A stretch of 64,000 nucleotides of DNA from Ascarosepion bandense. Lineage: Eukaryota > Mollusca > Cephalopoda > Sepiida > Sepiidae. The stretch lies in contig JBBBDQ010001154.1 in the NCBI GenBank assembly GCA_037127315.1, forward strand, positions 1,034,001 through 1,098,000, in the 5' to 3' direction. Below are positions 45,470 to 57,735 of this stretch, one piece after another (within the stretch, counting starts at the first letter, position 1; each line of letters starts with the position of its first letter). A model generated the notes under the pieces. The model ran no database searches. It was not told where the DNA came from and saw nothing but the letters and a program-made list of their open reading frames with translations. The translations under genes and the position numbers were made by a program.

Positions 45470-46190
45470 TGTAAAATATCTAAGATCTAAGATGGTTGCT
45501 GGATTACGTCACAGAAATCAAATATAATGTGTCAAACGCTACTAAAATATTTTTTATTAAAAAAAAATAAAAAAATAAATGATCTTTTATATTTAATTTT
45601 TATTCCAACCTTTTATTTCCATAAAACATCTAAAATCTAAGATGGTTGCTGAAATACGTCACAGAAATCAAATCATACGTGTCAAACACAACTAAAATAT
45701 TTTTTATAAAAAAAAAAAAAAGCCTTTATATTTCATTTTTATTTTGATGTTTTAAAAATTAATTTGGCCAACAAAAAAATGTGAATTTTTTTTCCCCGTA
45801 ATTTTGAAACAAAAGAAATATTTTAAAATAAAAAGTGTTTTTTCAAACAAAAACAAAATAAGTAAAAAAGTGCCAATTGTTAATTTTATTATTTAAGTCT
45901 AATTTTTTTTATATTTAATATTTCAGAAAATAAAATTTTAAAAAAAATTATTTTTGCTAAATATTTCATGCAGGAAATCAATTGTCTTATTTCTGTAGCA
46001 TTAATGTAACTTTTTCCTCTAAAATTAAAAATGTCTACATTTTTAAATATTCTTCGAAAATTTCTGAACTGAGAGCGTAATAGTTTTTATATTTCTAATT
46101 TCAGTAAAACAAAATAAATAATTTTTATTTTTGTGTTAAATTCATTTAGTCAACAAAAATGTGAATATTTTCCCCCGTAATTTTTAAATG
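45470..46190. repeat. Nested direct repeats in very AT-rich DNA
   Basis: CTAAGATGGTTGCTG..ATACGTCACAGAAATCAAAT recurs about 150 bp apart (45491 and 45641 for the GATGGTTGCT word). GCCAACAAAAAAATGTGAAT...CCCCGTAATTTT near 45767 recurs near 46150. Both pairs suggest an old tandem or segmental array. No coding content. Confidence 0.7.
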
Positions 46191-46430
46191 TACAGTAATT
46201 TTTAGCAACACAGGTTTCTTGTTAGATTTGTTACCTTAACTCACACCCCTGAAGATGACCTTGGAAAGAGGTTGAAAGTACTTGGATAGCTTAAAAATGA
46301 ATGAAAATAACATCTGTCAATGTTACAGCTCATTTCTGACATCTTTTGATTGTAATACGCGAAAGATTATCGGTGAGTATGAACGGATTTTATTAAAAAT
46401 AAGCAAACATATTGTTTGCACAATTTATTT

Positions 46431-46465
<35 letters not shown>

Positions 46466-47137
46466 GTTTTCTTATATAGACAGAAATTCATCAAAATTAT
46501 TTTATTTACAAGTTATTTTGTGTAACTGATGATGTTCTGAGTCGAATTTAAAACTCAGTTCACTTTAAAGAGTACAGACACAATGAAAATTTTGAAAAAA
46601 AGAAAAAAATGAAGCAATAATGACATTGTTTTTTTTTTTTTTTTAGTGCTGACAGGTAAAATTTGGGAGTTTCTTATCACTGCCATTGTCTTCACTATTA
46701 CTCTATTTCTACCTCTCTGAGCTGGTGTCATGTTTTGGACACAATATTACTAATGAATTGGTTAAAAAAAATGATGGAACACTGAATTCTATTTCTGATC
46801 AAAAATATGTTTTAGCAAATATTTGAACATAATATTTATATTAAACATTGATGACCACCCTTTTTATTTTTCCAGTTTTCAGCTAGGACTTAATGCAAGC
46901 ATTATTGGTAGAATGAGATTATTAGAGACAAAATGTAAATATATTGCTAATGATTTTATTACTGAAATGAAGTGCAAACAATTTTACTCTAGAAATATGT
47001 TGCTGTTGATTAAATAAAATGAAAAAGAATTGAAAATTGTTGAAAGGGATTGCTAGCAATCAGGACTGAGTGCAAAACATATTGAATAATTAAGCAATCA
47101 CATATGCTTAGACAAACAAATTCTCAAGTTTCCTCAC
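46191..47137. other. Intronic, no gene; (TA)n at 46435-46462
   Basis: AT-rich sequence immediately downstream (gene sense) of a dynein exon. Confidence 0.5.
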
Positions 47138-47343
47138 CTAATCATCATCCTTTTATCATCAACTTGTTGCTTTTTGATGAGACAAACTCCCAGTATGACA
47201 CGAGAGAAGTCGCGCAGGTTGAACACATAATGGGATTTGGCAGGCGTGGGCAGTAATTGAATCATGGCGCTCTTGTACACTTCCAGCGTGGCATGAACAA
47301 TCAGATTTCCAAGTCCGAGATATTCGCTACTAAATTCTTCAGC
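47138..47343 (-). CDS. DNAH: Axonemal dynein heavy chain exon, AAA3 C-terminal half
   Basis: The minus strand has acceptor AATCAG and donor GTGAGG. It starts in phase 0 after the exon at 52447-52639 and encodes 68 full codons: AEEFSSEYLGLGNLIVHATL, EVYKSAMIQL, LPTPAKSHYVFNLRDFSRVI, LGVCLIKKQQ, VDDKRMMI. Two bases (AG) are completed to arginine by the next exon. LLPTPxKSHYxFNLRDFSRVI is a hallmark of axonemal dynein AAA3. Base composition is clearly less AT-rich than the flanking introns. The downstream intron is 20 kb. Confidence 0.95.
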
Positions 47344-48538
47344 CTGATTAGTTAAGAAAATAAAAGCATTTTTTAAAAATTGTTCCAGTAAAAATAAATA
47401 CAAATATCAACACAGAGAAATCGTACTGTGGTTAGCATACTGACCTGGAAGCAATGAGGTTTACCTGTCACTATTTGTTAAATAATAAAAGAGGACATTG
47501 AAGAACTATATGTCTTACCAATTTCAGTTGCATAAACATAATGGGTCAATGTAAAAGTGTTCAAATAACTAGCCCATCAACACAGTCTCTGGGTAAAATT
47601 TACCTTTATCCTTCATTATTAGCATAGAATTTCACTTTTCTCCAGGCTTTTTTGGACAACTTTTGGTGCCTTTCTGGAATGTAGGGTTTACCAAGCTAAC
47701 CAAATACATTATTTCTACTGGATTAAGTTAAATCCTTACAAGTCCAAAACATGTAGTTTTATGCCAAATCATGTTAACACTTTCAGTGACAATGTTGTCT
47801 TTGATGACTACCCCGACCCAAGAACCAGTGTCACCATTTTTTTGCAAATGAAAATTCTGGCCTGAAATTGTCAATTTTCACTGTTTATATCACCAGTTTT
47901 GTATTTTTGTAAAAACTATCTATGGATTAATAATCCTTAAAATACTCATGGGAGCAGTGGCATATCACAGTTAATATAATAGTGTTTCGGCAATCAGCTA
48001 CAATAATCAACATGATTGTTGAACAGTGAACTTTGGGCCACAATATCTGTTGTGGCAAAAGCAATATTAGTGTTACACTACACCCCTCCCCATGCTGCTC
48101 TGACTGCTATTCTCTCTGCACATGCATGTTGAATGACTGCGACAGGTGTCAATGAAATTAATATCTTTTATTATTGAAGGTGTTCAGATTAGTAAATACC
48201 AATCAGTGCCTATTCTAACAGCCCGTCTTGCTGACCAAAACAAATGTGGTAGTATAATGAATCTTTCTGTTTTGCCAAGTGTGAGCTTTGAAGCAGGCAA
48301 ATTGAATCTGTGTCTACTGAAATGTTTTATTCAGAAAGTTTCTTTCACAGACAGTCCTCCCAATTTGCTGAAAAATTTCTGGTACCTCAGCTTTCCATCT
48401 GCTGAGTGACAGAAAAAAATTCCTGAAGCATAACTAAGTCAGTAATCATTTGGGGTTAAAAGAAATATGAGCCAATTAGATCATGTGTAGAAATTTCACC
48501 AATGAACTTGATATTCATCCAGCAGGTTTATAAGAAAA
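47344..48538. other. Intronic, no gene recognised
   Basis: This is the start of the 5.1 kb intron between exons 47138-47343 and 52447-52639. A short open frame at 48146-48409 shows no domain. Confidence 0.45.
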
Positions 48539-49264
48539 CTAGCAGTATAGCCTGGCATTGCTCGGGTGTAATGAAAGCTTTAAAACTAATCCATGGTCCT
48601 GGAGCTCAGACTCTTTGGATGTTGGCACGAAAGACTAAAAAGAAGTCGTTGTTTCAAGTTAAAGCAAAACTGTAGACTAAAAGAAAAATGAATGGATGTA
48701 AGTCAAATTTTGATTTCCTAGTATCGATATCGAATAAGTTTTTTTTTGTTGTAAACTGAATTTTGAAGGCTAAATAAATCTTCTGAGTAAATGGTATCAT
48801 GGCTGAGACTAAGAACTATAATTATACCTACTTAGAGCCAAACCCGAAGCAAAAACTAAAATAAAAGGGCTGAAAAAAATACAGACATACAGGCAGATAA
48901 ACAGACACACACACAAACATCTTGCCTTTTATATATATATATATATATATATTATTGATTTTCTGCACTATTATAAGAACTGCAACCTTGAAACTTCTGA
49001 AGATAGTTTCTTATGTCTTTGTCTATGAGTGTATCAAATTTGATTAAATTGGACCACTTCTTCTATAACCCGATTTTTTCGATTATTAATTTTTGATATT
49101 TATTGATATTTATCCTTGACACAAAACCTAGCTAAGAACACTCGCATACTCTTATAGTAAAACTCTGTAAATTTTCAAGAAAATTGGTTCAGCTGTTTCA
49201 GAGTCTATAGAAAATGGACACACACACACACACAGACAAAGTTTCATTTATAAATAAGTTTAGA
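48539..49264 (-). mobile_element. Complete non-autonomous Helitron (726 bp)
   Basis: On the minus strand the element starts TCTAAACTTATTTATAAATG at 49264, with host A before it. It ends with a GC hairpin (CCCG...CAGG region near 48555-48570), CTATACTG and CTAG at 48542-48539, followed by host T. Helitrons insert between A and T without target duplication and end in hairpin plus CTRR, all seen here. It carries no Rep/helicase gene. An internal (TA)n and (CA)n lie at 48930-48952 and 49218-49234. Related copies: 827-1468, 1469-2160, 21811-22205. Confidence 0.88.
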
Positions 49265-50810
49265 TAATCAATGCTGACTTGGCTCTTAAAAAAAGTATTT
49301 GGGTCACGCCCACCATTTTGAATTCTTTTTTAGTCATAGATTTTAGTAAAGAGGATAAATAGTAAGAGAATGAAAATCTTTTACTAAGGGTTAAACAAAC
49401 AAAAGTTTCATGCTGTTATGTGCATTATAGATGTTTATGGAGTTTATCTTAGTTTGGTACAAGGCTACAAGTGCAAGAAAATAGAGTCAGAAGATCATTA
49501 CAGTTTATTGGGCATTCAAAATTTAACTTTTTTCTTTCTTTTCTAAAAAGGTACCAAAAACCTGCAACAATCCCAGTTGTAGAATGAATGCCTGGCTTTC
49601 TGACCAAAATTTCTAATGAGGGTGTGTTTAAAGTTACCGCATGACTAAAATAAGCTCTGTGCTTAAGTCTTGTAGAGAGCAAGTAGATACATTTTTATTT
49701 TGTAATGTGTTTCTTTTAATGTTGGCAACAACCACATAATATTTCTGTACAGTATAAAAATGACACATGTTAAGCATCATCAAGTGGAATTGATCACTTG
49801 AAAATGTTCTCTAGAATTACTTCAGACCAACATGAGATTGCTCTAGGGCCCACAGATATAAGCTGGTGGGAAAGAAGCAGGATAACTACTTTTTAAAAAA
49901 CCTAACAACAATGACAGTTGTGTGTATGCGGTCTCTTAAGAGTTCCCCAATATTTTCAATGCAAATAATAAACAATACCAGGTGTGCACAAACATAAATA
50001 TTTGCTTCTTTTTGTGGAGATGAATGGCTGACTTATCAGTGAATATTATGTGCACAGTGTTTACAGATTTGTACAGATCAAAAGATTTTGTTTTACAATC
50101 AGTAGAAATTAGTAGAAACTCCTGAATTTGATATGTAGCTATATAAAGAGGAAAGAAGGAGGCTATAAAACAAGAAGTCTACCAGAAAAAAGATGTTTTC
50201 TCCATTGAAGCCGCAGGAGTGGTTCTTTTTTCATTTCTTTTATGATTTTCACTTTTCAAACGAGGTCGGTATTCTCAATTTGGAAAATTGGTATAATACA
50301 ATATTCCTTTCCCATTTCACTAACCATTTAACTTTGTGCTGCACTAGACTAAGCCTTATAGCAACATGAAATGATCCATTTATTTTATGGATTATCAACC
50401 CTTTGTGGGTTATTTAAAGCCAAAATATTTAATTGTATGAGAATAATGTTTTTAAAAATGAAAATTCTATTAATGACTTGCAACAAAATTTGACATCATC
50501 AGTCCATCATAAATTATATAACAATGATTTTTTTCAGATACAACCTGCACAAAAATAAATTTTAATTAGCTTTTTTCTTTAAAAAATAGAAAGTAGGACT
50601 TTTCCGAGCATAAACCATAGAGAAATAAATAATGGTAGTTATATTCTATTATAAATGCAAATCTCCTTTACAAACTGAAAAATCCTACTTGAAATGATCT
50701 GCTATGTAGTAGCTTTTGTTAGAATCCACTACAGATTATCAATATATGCTCAATTGTGTATAGTTTCTAACAGGGTATGCACAATGGTAATTCTTTGATT
50801 CTGAGTAAGT

Positions 50811-50848
<38 letters not shown>

Positions 50849-51169
50849 CATATGGAATCTGGTGTTTAATGGCATGATATTTAATATCAAAGTGAAAAGG
50901 GTGAAACCAACTGTAAACATTATACTCATGTTTGCCAAATTGTATTGGGCCTAGTTCACTTGGAACACCAAATTCATTGATACTATTGAATTTGCCACCT
51001 TCACTTTTGTCAGAATAGCAATCTGATACCAAACACTACAGGTTCTACCAGCTTAATTGCCTGTCACCCAAAATCCCAATGTATGCACAAAACTGGTCCA
51101 TACTAAATCAAATAGTTGCAATAACGCCATTGCAATAGAATGTGCCTATTTTGAGAAATGACAAGCTGC
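49265..51169. other. Intronic, no gene; (TG)n at 50815-50847
   Basis: AT-rich sequence with one 33-bp (TG)n tract. Confidence 0.5.
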
Positions 51170-51850
51170 CTTTTGCTTTTCTATTTGCTGGAAATCCTCC
51201 TGTTGTTCTAACCTTTAAGAACTCGAGTGAACTATCTGATCCTTTTCTTATCAAATCGCGAAATGAAAGTTGTTTTGAAGGGCTACTCTTCTAGATCTTT
51301 TTGCACTAATGCATTTGTTCACTAGGGTCTTATACTTGGAGCTACTTTGTTCCTAATTTTTATCAATTACCTTCTTAATGGCATCAGTTCTCAACTTGAT
51401 ATTTATGCTGATGACAACTACTTACTCCTCTCTTAATAGTAAGTCTGGTCGGTTCGATAAGGTCAAAATGGCAGCTGATCTCACAAATGACTTACAATCT
51501 GCTGTTAATTGGGGCAAAGAATGGCTTGTTACTTTCGACACCTCCAAAATGAAAGTTTTCTTTATTAATTATCTGAGAGAAACTTTTCTGCCTCCCATCA
51601 GCATTACATATGCTAACCTTGAGGAGTGGGACACATTGTGCCTTATCAGGCTAACATTCCTGACTGAAATGAAGTGGAAAGATTATATTAAATCAATTGC
51701 TAGGTCTGCTGCTAAGAAAGTAGGTTCACTGTGTTGTGTTAGATAATTCTTCTTACCAGAATCTATCTTAGATATTTATAAGTCTACCCTTTCTCCATTC
51801 TTTGGATATTGTTGATACATATGTGACCAAGGACTAAGCATTTTGGGCTA
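51170..51850 (+). pseudogene. LINE reverse-transcriptase remnant (Jockey/I-like), decayed
   Basis: Plus-strand frames read ATLFLIFINYLLNGISSQ with IYADDN near 51335-51420, then LTNDLQSAVNWGKEWLVTFD near 51480, KWKDYIKSIARSAAKKVGSL near 51675-51730 and ESILDIYKSTL. These align in order with the ORF at 39160-40572 (TLFLIFINDLP, IYADDT, SVVNWGKKWLVNF, KWNHYIESIAKSTAKKVGSL, ESILHIYKSTI). Frameshifts and stops make it non-coding. It lies antisense in a dynein intron. Confidence 0.85.
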
Positions 51851-52446
51851 ATTAGAAGACATTACAGACTGACACAATGCTTTTGTGATTCCTTCAAGAA
51901 CATTTGTCCATTTCTAGTGGTCCTCCATACACAAATCAACAACACACAGAAACTGCTTTTCCTTTCCTGATCAGCAACTACTGTAGCCCCAGTATTTTTT
52001 TTTTTTTTACCTTCTTCCCTACTCTCCTTGTTCGTCTTAAAGCAAGCTAGACTAGCAGACTATTACAATGGTAGTATGTTCAGTCTTTCCTGGGTGTTCC
52101 ATATTTATCACTAATCTAAATTAAGATTCATAACTTGTCTTGATAGTGGGAAAATAATGATTTTTTTTTTGTCATCATTTTTTTTATAACACAAAATAAA
52201 CTGTTCAATGTTTGGAAAAGCACAAAATAAATGAAACAGGAAAACAAGTTTTAACCAATTACGTTCAAATGTAAAACTGCAACTGAATTTACAAGTGTAT
52301 TTATAATTTCAAGTGTGCATGCGTTTATATTAAATGATTTCATTTGACACAGAAGATTAAATGTGGAAAACCTACTTTTCCCCAGATCAACATTTGAGCC
52401 CCAAGATTCAAAAATAAAAATAAAAAAAAAACAGTTACTAACTTAC
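51851..52446. other. Intronic, no gene recognised
   Basis: AT-rich sequence with poly(T) runs. Confidence 0.5.
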
Positions 52447-52639
52447 ACGGAAGTAGATGGCAATCAGAGTTGAGAATATACGATTCATGGACTCCTCACT
52501 GAACGGATTCATGGCAACAATGTTAAAATGCCGCAGAAATCTAGGCGTCACGTCATTGCGTGCACCTCCAGGGGGTCCCATGGCCGCAAGAAACTGGATA
52601 TCTGCCAAAATAATCTTGCTTGTGTCTTTTAAATCGTAC
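52447..52639 (-). CDS. DNAH: Axonemal dynein heavy chain exon, AAA3 sensor/Arg-finger part
   Basis: The minus strand has acceptor TTTCTAG and donor GTAAGT. The first G completes a tryptophan codon begun in the previous exon (GYW). The 64 codons read [81 protein letters not shown] is the conserved stretch after Walker B in AAA3. The third glycine of the usual GPPGGGRN is alanine here. Ends in phase 0. Confidence 0.95.
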
Positions 52640-53579
52640 CTAGAAAGGCATAAAAAAAAATCTCGGTTATGAAAATATATATTTTGTTATTCTTCAGCAT
52701 TATTCCAGAACTGATTTTTATCTCAATAAAATGCACTCTTTTGACTTTATCTATATTTTTTTAATTTGTTTATTTTTAACTATAAAAGAGATAGTGTTAC
52801 TAGGATGGCCAAAATGTTGGCTCAATTTATCAGCATCTAAAATAAAATGACAAACTATTTCATTATAGATCCATAAACATGTTCAATAATGTTCATTTCC
52901 CAGTAGAGTCAAATAGAAAAGAGATATTCCTGCAATAGCTAATTGGCAAAAAAAAAATACACTGGTTTCTGTGGATCTGTTTCCTTGATATCTGTATTCC
53001 AATGCAGTAAAGAGATAGGGTTAAAGGCATTGCCCAGACATATGCACCATCGATATGAACCCCCCAGATATAAAATCTTCTCTTGAAATTAAATACTCTC
53101 AGAATGAGAACTAGTTTTCCTCTATACTCTTTAAATTTCATATTGTTTGTCATTTGTCTTATCTCATCTTTAGATTAAAAAAAAAAAAAAGCATTTACAT
53201 TGATGCCTCATTGAAAGAGATAAGGTTAAGAGAAATGCACCTTGAGATACTTGTTAAGAGTTTTAAAACCAAACATACATAATCATCTAGCATTTTAAAA
53301 ATGTCTGTTTCAACTTTTCCTCTTGTGAACAGCCGTATAAATGTGCTTGAAATAAGAACTTCCAATACATATGCTGACTTACTACAGTCTATGCTTGGAG
53401 AAAAAAAAAAGATTCAAATCAAGGTATCTAGAAGATCTATGATGGAACACAACCTGAGTATGAAAAGTGTAAAATGAAAAAGCCAGAACAACATTTTAAT
53501 AAAAGTATTTTTCAGTTCTGAAAAGATTACTGAGATTCATCCTGTGATGGAGAAATATTTATTGAAAAGCCTAACCTAC
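52640..53579. other. Intron, no gene
   Basis: A 940-bp AT-rich intron bounded by exact donor and acceptor sites. Confidence 0.7.
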
Positions 53580-53746
53580 CAGTAGCCATGATCAAAATAT
53601 TGTCGCAGTAGTTCGATGGGTGGCTGTGCTCCATAAACTTCTTTTGCTGGCATGTTCATATCATCCACAAATATTATGGATCGTTTCCCGACAGGTGGAG
53701 CAAAGACACCTTTTCTACGTTTTGTTAGTGCTGACATAATAATGTT
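53580..53746 (-). CDS. DNAH: Axonemal dynein heavy chain exon, AAA3 Walker B
   Basis: The minus strand has an acceptor preceded by a T-rich tract (TTTTACAG) and donor GTAGGT. The 55 full codons read [55 protein letters not shown], plus TG of a tryptophan. [10 protein letters not shown] is the Walker B segment of AAA3, and [12 protein letters not shown] is near-invariant in axonemal dyneins. Closest in wording to the inner-arm DNAH3/DNAH7/DNAH12 group, judged from memory. A single orthologue cannot be fixed from these exons alone. Confidence 0.96.
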
Positions 53747-54883
53747 CTGTAAAAAAAAAAAAAAAATATCAGAAAAAATGGCAGACTGGATCACACAAGC
53801 AAGTCAAGAAGAAAGATCCTTTATTTGCCAGCTTTAGACGTCTCATTGAAATCTATCCAACTTTTGGCTGTACATTACAGAGCTTGAAATTTCTACATAA
53901 AAGCACAATAGTGAAACAAAACCTAGCTGCCTGGACAGACGTAACCAATACAGACTTATTTCATTCAATATACTATTCTTGATTTCAAAATAGCACAAAG
54001 ATGATGATAAATGAAAAAGTGAATTTGATAATCAAAAATAACTTACTATGTCCATAGCCTTAATTGAAACCTGGAGACAATTATCAGCTAACAAAAATGG
54101 CTAAATCTGATGTCCAAAAATTTAGGTTAATGTTTAATCTATTTTTTTTTCACAGGCCCACTAACAAAAACTCCAAAAAGTTATGTCCAAATGAGGTGAA
54201 ACTAAATTAAAGTAATCTGAGCTTGTTCACTTAAACATTTTGATGCTATTATGTTGAAGAATTTTGATTATGACAATGACAATGTTTTTTATGTTAGTTC
54301 TGATTACTTTCTCATCTTTGTCATTGTTTTTAATTGCAAAGCTCAGGTGATTTTGACAACTGAAGACCCCTAAAGCATCACATACTGGAAACAAAGAATT
54401 CCCCTCCAATGAAATTTAAATCTGAACTCCTTTAGTGCATGCCTGTATGTAGGTGATGTCCAGTTGAAAGAATTTATATCTGTTCAAGGCACAAATAAGC
54501 TTTATGTCTTGTGATGGTCACATTTAACACTGGGGTGGTAACCATCATATAAAGAGGGAAAAAACAAAGGATATATATGGTTCAAGTCTATCCATAATTT
54601 CAGGCTGAGAAGCCTTGAAACACATCCATTGCAGATCAGGGATGAATTGCTGATATATTTGTTGTTGTTGCAATTTTAAATTGGCTGTTAAAGGTACTGT
54701 AATGTAATGACAAGTTGATGTGCAACTAAACTAAATTCTTTTCAATGCACATGTATTTTTTTGACAGTTTGTGTATATGTGTGTGTTTGAGTATGTGTAA
54801 ATTTTTATGAGTTAGTATGTAGGAATGTGTGAGAGAGATTGAATAAATGTATTTTTGTCACTAAATATTTGTTTGGCATGAGA

Positions 54884-54920
<37 letters not shown>

Positions 54921-55709
54921 TGAGAGTCTGTATTTATGTCTGCATATAAATGTGCTTCCATTTATGTGTTATTACAAGAATGCATCCATTCATATATGAG
55001 ACTTCAGTCCTCTTTAGTCATTAGACTATATCTGCAGGTGTCGAGGGATTATTCAGACAATTTAGAGATTCCTCATCAACCATGCTTTGTCAGAATATTA
55101 AATTGAAATAATTATAATTTAATAGAAGAAAAAAATTGAAATAGGGAAAAAAAGACCCATTGATTAAAAGAGAACCTTCTCCGTTTGAGCCAACAAACAA
55201 AAACAAAATATACACAAAAATAAGTGTAAAGTTCTGCAGAATGAAAAACAAGAAAAACTGAAGAAATTCAAAGTTTCAAGATTTCAGGTTTTTACTGCCG
55301 ATTTATTTGTTTCCTGTATTCTGTAATAATCACTGGAAGCGTAACTAATTTTTGTACTTATTTTTTTGTTTTCTCTTTCTTTCGCTTCATAGAAGGAAAA
55401 AAAAAAGAAATGGCTCAGTTGATAATAGAAAAGAATGCTACTCCACTTCTTATCTTCTCTTTCAGTTGTCAACTGATGTGCAGAGAGAATTGAACGGATT
55501 TTGGTGCAGGAAGACTTAAAGCAGGAGACAACAGGACACCACCACGCCCTTCATCACCACAATTTCTAAGAATATTGATCAAAAGCAGTTTTCTGCCAAA
55601 ATGACTCTACAAAGAATATCATTTTCTTCAAATGATAAGTGACAGAAGAAATCAAGGTAGCAAAGAAGTAAAAATATTAAGTAAAGAAAAATTGCCAAGA
55701 ATTTCTTAC
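53747..55709. other. Intron, no gene; (TG)n at 54887-54920
   Basis: A 1.96 kb AT-rich intron with one long (TG)n tract. Confidence 0.6.
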
Positions 55710-55848
55710 TTGGGTTTGGTTAGCACCAGTCTGTGCAGAGAAATTCAAAAATGTAGGCAGATATTTCTCCTTGGATATTCCTTTCATCATTTTCTCTTGG
55801 ACATAAGCACTTTTCCCAGTGCCCGTGGGACCAACAAACAATATTGGT
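55710..55848 (-). CDS. DNAH: Axonemal dynein heavy chain exon, AAA3 P-loop (Walker A)
   Basis: The minus strand has acceptor TTTTTCAG and donor GTAAGA. One base completes a codon from an upstream exon not seen here. The 46 codons read PILFVGPTGTGKSAYVQEKM, MKGISKEKYLPTFLNFSAQT, GANQTQ. GPTGTGKS is an intact nucleotide-binding P-loop, and NFSAQT-ANQTQ follows in axonemal dynein AAA3. Axonemal dynein heavy chains are the ATP-driven motors of cilia and flagella; AAA3 regulates microtubule release. Ends in phase 0 and joins NIIMS in the next exon. Confidence 0.96.
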
Positions 55849-56923
55849 CTGAAAAAGAAATGTTTGACTTATGAAAACTACCATTGTGAAAGGCAGAGAT
55901 GAAAATTACAATACAAAAAAGACAGACAGTCTATTTCTTGGCTTATGAATTATGTTTCTTACTATTTTCAATTAATCAATATTTCTGTTGCAAGGGAAAA
56001 CTAATGGAGTCGATTTTGAATAAGCACTGTCACCACTGTGTACAAGAAAGATGAAAAGGAGGGGAAAACTGACAAATTTGTGTCTGATTTAATTAAATTA
56101 CAAAATAGTAAAGAGATGATGTGTGGGTGGGTGGGCATATTTTAAATATAGTATATTTAGGCATCAATCTTTCATTCTATTAAATAGAATAAACAGGAAG
56201 CACCTATTTAGACTTTCAGGAGTTTTCTCCTGATGTTGAATGAATCATCAGATGTTGGTTAGAAAATTGTAAAGGGAATTGCTAAAATTATATATTATAT
56301 TCCAAGTAATTTCAACCCTGTATCAATGACCATTTTTAAATGTAAAAGATAGAATGTCAAGTAATAGCCCCTGTTATGTTATGGTTTGACATATGTTAAA
56401 GGCATGAACTTAACCCATCACCAGACAGTGTTCACTGATTATATAAAAATTATCAGTATTGTACACCTTTTTCCCATAGATAGTTACTATTTTTCTATAT
56501 TTATGGGGAAAGGGTGCAACCAACAATAAAACAAATTACCAGATATATATTGGTATATCCGCAGGGGATTTTAAGCAATGTTACTATTACCATAGGCATT
56601 CTTTTTCCAACCTCAATCAAAAATACCAAACAGCTCTTTCCCAAAGATTTTGGAAAATGAAGGAAGAGGGGCTAAACTCCATAGTTAGTTGATAATTGAT
56701 AGGCTCAGCCTGTACTCCCAGAAATTTTCACGATAGGTGCAATCTATGTTTAAGGGAAAAAAATAAAAATATTAAAGTACCCAAATCAACACCTACTTTT
56801 AAATTTACGTAAAGAATTCATAAGAAAATGCTGCCATGAATTGAAATTTGTGAATTTTAAAACTTAAAATTTAAATTTTAAATTTAATCTATGAATTTAG
56901 TAAATTAAAAGCTTTTTGTTTTT
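55849..56923. other. Presumed intron, no gene recognised
   Basis: AT-rich upstream of the P-loop exon. No further dynein exon was found from here to the window end. Confidence 0.5.
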
Positions 56924-57331
56924 TAGTTTAAATAAATAATGACCGGAATAAATTTTATAAAAAAAATTTGGACATACAAATTTAAATATAAAATACTAAT
57001 CCTAGTCTTATAGACTACCAAATACTAATCCTAGTCTTATAGATACCTTCTTTCTTCCTTTTCCTATCTAAATATCTACTATTTAACATGTAAGGGCCTA
57101 GACCAACGCCTTAGCCCTCATTTTTCCTGCATCTTTATAATATTTTATCTTGTTTTTACGATGATTCTTATTCCTATTTTGTTTTTCTTTGTTTTTCCAT
57201 GACTATCACTCATATAACTTCTGTGTGCCTTGTTATAATTGTAATGGGTGGGTGTGTCTATATACATGTGTATGTTTTTTTGTAAGAAATTGTCTGTTTG
57301 TACATATATATATATATATATAGATATTTTT

Positions 57332-57380
57332 CATCTGCAGACAGATCTGTTTCACTGTATCACAGCTCATCAGTATGGTT
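57332..57380 (-). ncRNA. Hammerhead ribozyme-like motif, copy 3 (core intact, helix I degraded)
   Basis: The minus strand reads CCATA, CTGATGA, GCTGTGATACAGT, GAAAC, AGATCTGTC, TGCAG. The invariant core is intact and helix II is CUGU/ACAG plus a G-U pair. Helix I has two mismatches out of five, so folding is weakened. Confidence 0.5.
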
Positions 57381-57532
57381 AGACTCCGAATGCTTTTTAA
57401 CCCAGGATTGAAACCCGGCCGAATTGGCGTCAGTCGGTGACTCTACCTCTGGGCTATGGGCGTTTGGTAGAAGAAGGCAAACCTTTTAGCGCATATCATT
57501 ATACACGCCCAATAGCTAGTGTGCTCTAATTC
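57332..57532 (-). mobile_element. tRNA-derived SINE (family 2), second near-full copy
   Basis: Same order as 16327-16560: on the minus strand GAGCACACTAGCTATTGGGC, tRNA-like boxes (TAGCCCAGAGG; GGGTTTCAATCC), the AACC-linker and the hammerhead-like end, next to a (TA)n tract at 57304-57322. Confidence 0.75.
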
Positions 57533-57554
57533 ATTTTTACTGAATGAGTGATGC

Positions 57555-57735
57555 ATATGTGTGTGTGTGTGTGTGTGTGTATGTATATGGGTATGTATTT
57601 ATAGGTATGTATATGTGAATATGTGTGTATGTATGGGTGTGGATATGGATTTATAATTAGGTATGTGTGTGTATATGTATGGGTGTATATATGTGTATAT
57701 GTAGGTATTTGTGTGTGTGTGTGTGTATGCATATA
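57555..57735. repeat. TG/TA/GGGT low-complexity tract
   Basis: Long run of TGTG and TATG words. The open frame on its reverse strand is compositional only. Confidence 0.9.

Noticed and set aside
47410..47460. tRNA-like GTGGTTAGCATACTGACC
   Set aside because: Resembles a D-arm/box A only; no T arm or folding partner.
50739..51032. Minus-strand open frame of 97 codons
   Set aside because: Spans a (TG)n microsatellite; no recognised domain or splice context.
52457..52672. Plus-strand open frame of 71 codons
   Set aside because: Antisense shadow of the dynein exon at 52447-52639.
53652..53837. Plus-strand open frame of 61 codons
   Set aside because: Antisense shadow of the dynein Walker B exon.
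57526..57732. Minus-strand open frame rich in HTHTHTYI
   Set aside because: Product of TG/TA low-complexity DNA.
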